DNA of 64,000 bases, taken from NCBI RefSeq assembly GCF_907165205.1, contig NC_058192.1, positions 7,564,001-7,628,000 on the forward strand. Reading direction: 5' to 3'. Source of the stretch: Coccinella septempunctata (taxonomy: Eukaryota; Arthropoda; Insecta; Coleoptera; Coccinellidae). How positions within the stretch are numbered: the stretch's first letter is position 1; every line of letters begins with the position of its first letter. Made by a program: the position numbers and the translations under genes. The notes under the pieces were generated by a model. That model was not told the DNA's origin, did not search any database, and worked only from the letters and a program-made list of their open reading frames with translations. Positions 60,591 to 64,000 of the stretch are shown one piece after another.

Positions 60591-62241
60591 ATGCTCTTTT
60601 TCGAATTCCTGATAACTTACTCAATATTTTCCGGATGTTTCACTAATTTTGTACGAAAAATGAGGAAATGACGTGGCACCATCCTATAACTATCACTAGA
60701 AGTCATAATCTGGAGTTTGTCAGAAATTTCCCTCGATGTTTTCATCCAATTCCACAAATTCGCTCTCATTCCACCAATAGAGGAATTGAAATCTCGCAGC
60801 TTCCATCCCTTCTCGGAAGGGGTGAAGCTGGCGTGGTATCCTAGCCGAGAAGTCGATGATAATTTAGTTATTTATGTGGTAGTTCATTTCGTTCGTAATT
60901 AAGCGATGTAGGACGGAATTCAGCAGGGTCTAACCCTTTGAATACCCCAATGAATGACTGCCACAGGCCGAAGGCATTTTGCAACTGCACCCCCTTCTGC
61001 TCGGACACTTCTTTATCTGCTCGTTTCGGATGTCAGCGGAGCAATAAATCGTTTCGGCTAATGAGAGAAATGAGGGAAAATTATAAGTGGAAATTTCTGC
61101 CATTTCTGAGGGCTCTGTCGACTCTAGAAAAATTATAGATGCTTCTTTCGTAAGTTAGTTTCATTGATTCAATTGTGAAAATTTTTTTTTTTTTTCTTCT
61201 TCTTTAGGACTGGGACTGAGGGAAAAAGGGACCATTCACCCATTCAGTATAAGTGTTAAAGAAGGTTAGAGAGATAATCTTTTCGACGATATTTAGTGTT
61301 CGTTATATGCACTGATCTTCTTCAGTCACTGAAAAATCTTCTGGATTATTTTCACGAAATTTCCCTTACGTCTCTTTTGCATCGTGATTCGTCATCATAA
61401 AATGAGTACTCGAAAAATTACAAAACATTTTGTCAGGCCGTATCGAACACAATGCGTCGAGCAAAATACCATAATCGAAAATCACCCAGCAAGACACCAA
61501 GCCTTTCATACACGATGACTTATCATTTCGCCTACCAATGCTGCATGGCATCCTACCACTTGGGCACGTGCAATGCGTGGGCAAGTATTGTAATCAATCA
61601 AAAGACGCCTCTGTGCTATTGTGTTTCGTCGCCACTTATTAACATATATCCTTTGATGCTACTTTCATTCATGGATGTGTCGATTCATTGGGAATGGTAT
61701 AGTGAAATGATAAAATTATATGAGTTGATTTGATCATGTGGAAAAAAATTCGAAGAGAGAAATAAGAGAAGAGATATGCAAATTCACGATCTTTTTGTAG
61801 GCTGCCTTTTTCTATAATGATAAAGCAATATTTTCACTGACAACAAGTTGTCCCCCAATTTAAGACACATTGCGCCACTAATCCAACTTCACGGAACTTG
61901 TAATTCAAAAATCAAGTAAATGAATTGGTAGGTGAATTCTAGCAATATGGATAGTTTTAGGAATAGCCATCAGAATCTCCAGAATCGTCACATCCATCAC
62001 AAGACTTTTTACTGTGTGTAGTGTGATGTGGACTGTAGTGAAATAAGTCTTTTACTGTTCTACATATATTCCATAAATAGCCAATTTGGCCATTATGCTC
62101 GTGCGTGTAGACCGACCTTTAGTTCATTCCATCGGATGTATATTATCTGTACTCGTACATATGCTGAAATTATCCGATGTGTAAATATCGTTTCACACGT
62201 TTAATAAGAACATCATTCAATGTTTTAAAATTGCTATAACC
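60591..62241. other. intergenic DNA and 5' flank of the plus-strand methyltransferase
   Basis: No gene is recognised. The last 150 bases are the presumptive promoter and 5' untranslated region of the gene at 62,242. They contain an 8-bp inverted repeat, CATCGGAT (62,130) and ATCCGATG (62,172), of unknown role. A run of T (61,177-61,195) is also present. Confidence 0.45.
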
Positions 62242-63999
62242 ATGGTTAACGCGCTCCTTTATTCAGAAAGTGCTATTTTCCATTTCCAACTAGTGAGAAA
62301 ACTGTTGAATTCCCACAAAGATATACTAAAGTGCCTCAACAAAGATTCCTTGAAGGTATTGGATGTTGGATGCGGATCCGGAGGAGCATTATTAGAAGAA
62401 CTTCTGCCGATTCTACCGAAGAATTTTTCAGAACTAGTGGGCGTTGATAAGAATGATTCGATGATCGAATATTGTAAAACGCTAAAGGTCGATCCACGAG
62501 TTTCCTTCCATCAGTTGGACATAGACACGAAGTGCATCCCGGAAAAATTCATCGGAAAATTCGACCTCATCACGTCTTTCTTATGTCTCCATTATGTTAG
62601 CGATTATGAGTAAGTTGATAAGTAAGTAAGTTGATTTCCGAATAATTTTGCTCGCAGATTCAAATTTGAACAATTCGATTGGGAAACGTCTGGAGTTCAA
62701 CTCAGATATATTTCGTAAACAAGGAGAAGCTAAACAGGTCGGTTGTTATTATCAAAAATATTCTTTCAAAATAAAGTACACTTATCACAGTTTACGCCTG
62801 ACCGAATAATATAAAACACTTTTGTCTGCATTTTAGGCAGACAGAAACTGACGAAAATGGGTGGGGGAGTGGAGTAGAATGGAGTGGAGTGGAGTGGAGT
62901 GAAATTGAGTTGAGTTGCGTTGCGTTGCGTTGAGTTGATTTGATTTGAGTTGAGTGGGGTGGACAGGAGCGGAGTGTAGTATTATCTCATAAACATTCTA
63001 ACTTACATGCAATGCTAATTGAGTCCCCAATTGTCTTCAATCTTTTTGTCACCATAGATTCAATAATTCTCAATTTTGGTGATCACATAAAATGCTATAT
63101 CTTCTTGGTCTGTTCAACTGTTGTCGACTCCGTAAAATTACTATAATTTACTAAAGGCACTCACAACATTTAACATATTTGAATGTGTACTAAGTTTGAA
63201 AGGATCTATTTTTTTTATTGAATTTCAAATTGAATCATTCACGGGGTGGATAACTATTAGAAAAAGATTTCCATAACTAATTTTTAATGCGATTTTGGAG
63301 TTTAAAAAAAATGCCAATTGAAATATAAAATAAACGTAAAATCTATCGTATAACTACTCTACTCACCTTTTTATATTTTTTTCAGTCAAATGCTCAATAA
63401 CATCCGCAATATGCTCAAGCCAAGGGGAGAATTTATTTATCTTCAAGCTTACAAATCGAACCCGTTAAGTGAAACCTACAGAGAACTGAGTAAAATCAAG
63501 GCTTGGAATTCATATTTCAAAGATTTCGAGAACTTTAGACCTCACTTTAGCGGAGACAATCCAGATGCTGAACTGAAACAGGTGTTTCAAAGGAATGGAT
63601 TGGAATTATTGAGGTATAAATTCCATCAAGATGGATTTGTGAATAAACCCAAACATTTTATAGGTGAGATTATGTTTACTCTCTTCACAATTACTTCAAA
63701 CGTTCTATGAAAATGATTGTCATAAAATCTTTTTCTTATTGACTGTTCTTTCTTGCTAAATAATGAAGAATATGTATGTTTTCCGTTGACAATATTCACT
63801 CAATTTTATTCCAGAACTTTTTAAATCTTTGGACACTATAGGAGAGGCTCTTCCCGAGGACCAGAAAGAGGAATATTTAAAAGATTTTCACAAGTGTTTC
63901 AGTAAGGTCATGAATTTCGATTACGTTAGTGAAAAGAGCTTGAACGAAAAAACTGAGATGTCATACGATTTTCTCAACGTTTACGCACAAAAACCCTGA
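62242..63999 (+). CDS. SAM-dependent methyltransferase, JHAMT-like (paralog 2)
   Basis: Three exons: 62242-62609, 63386-63663 and 63815-63999, with introns of 776 and 151 bp, GT/AG ends and phases 2 and 1. The 276-residue product ends with TGA at 63,997-63,999, just inside the window. The start ATG is in a good context (AACCATGG). SAM motif I is DVGCGSG (residues 41-47), and the acidic residue is Asp69 in VGVDKND. Exon 2 carries MLKPRGEFIYLQAY and the FRPHFSGDNPDAELK segment, and exon 3 the charged C-terminal helix. Intron positions, phases and sequence match the minus-strand gene at 35,951-37,064, so the two are duplicates. The JHAMT segment Cys-Leu-His-Trp-Val reads CLHYV (115-119): Tyr replaces Trp, which lies near the substrate in this family. 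It probably methylates a carboxylic acid using SAM. Whether that is JH acid is open. Confidence 0.87.
62861..62980. repeat. GAGT-type microsatellite in intron 1
   Basis: Runs of GGAGT, then TTGAG, TTGCG and TTGAT 5-base units, then GGAGY again, about 120 bp inside the first intron of the plus-strand methyltransferase. Simple repeat, likely variable in length. Confidence 0.85.
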
Positions 64000-64000
64000 T

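Overview
The window looks like AT-rich insect nuclear DNA. The evidence is intron-containing genes with GT/AG splice sites and short introns, two methyltransferase genes of the insect juvenile-hormone-acid methyltransferase (JHAMT) family, mariner and non-LTR transposon remnants, many small TA- or TTA-flanked inverted-repeat elements, and a compound minisatellite containing the insect-type telomere motif TTAGG. The transposon assortment would fit a beetle, but the order cannot be fixed from the sequence. No bacterial operon, CRISPR array or viral genome is visible.

Layout. 1-8.6 kb: intergenic DNA with two decayed mariner copies, a nested cluster of inverted-repeat elements and a tRNA-like (pol III box A/B) sequence. 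8.64-34.2 kb: one large satellite array, roughly 85 monomers of about 193 bp in higher-order patterns (including a 569-bp trimer), punctuated by nine copies of a 576-bp non-monomeric spacer. Each spacer has a TATA box followed about 25 bp later by a long hairpin, plus a second hairpin upstream. A 3.57-kb TA-flanked element is inserted exactly in the hairpin loop of the sixth spacer. 34.4-35.3 kb: about three diverged 309-319 bp tandem repeats. 35.95-37.06 kb (minus): a complete three-exon JHAMT-like gene. 37-62 kb: mostly non-coding DNA with mariner, LINE, Harbinger-like and other inverted-repeat elements, a TTAGG-bearing minisatellite, an HTH transposase remnant and a 133-bp hairpin. 62.24-64.0 kb (plus): a second complete three-exon JHAMT-like gene.

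The two methyltransferases are head-to-head paralogs about 25 kb apart. They share intron positions and phases, so they come from one ancestral duplication. Both lack the tryptophan of the usual Cys-Leu-His-Trp-Val segment (Tyr in one, His in the other), so their substrate may not be juvenile hormone acid.

The most unusual structure is the satellite with its repeated TATA-hairpin spacer, which looks like a multicopy candidate non-coding RNA unit inside a satellite. Most open frames in the window lie in satellite DNA or transposons and are not annotated as genes.
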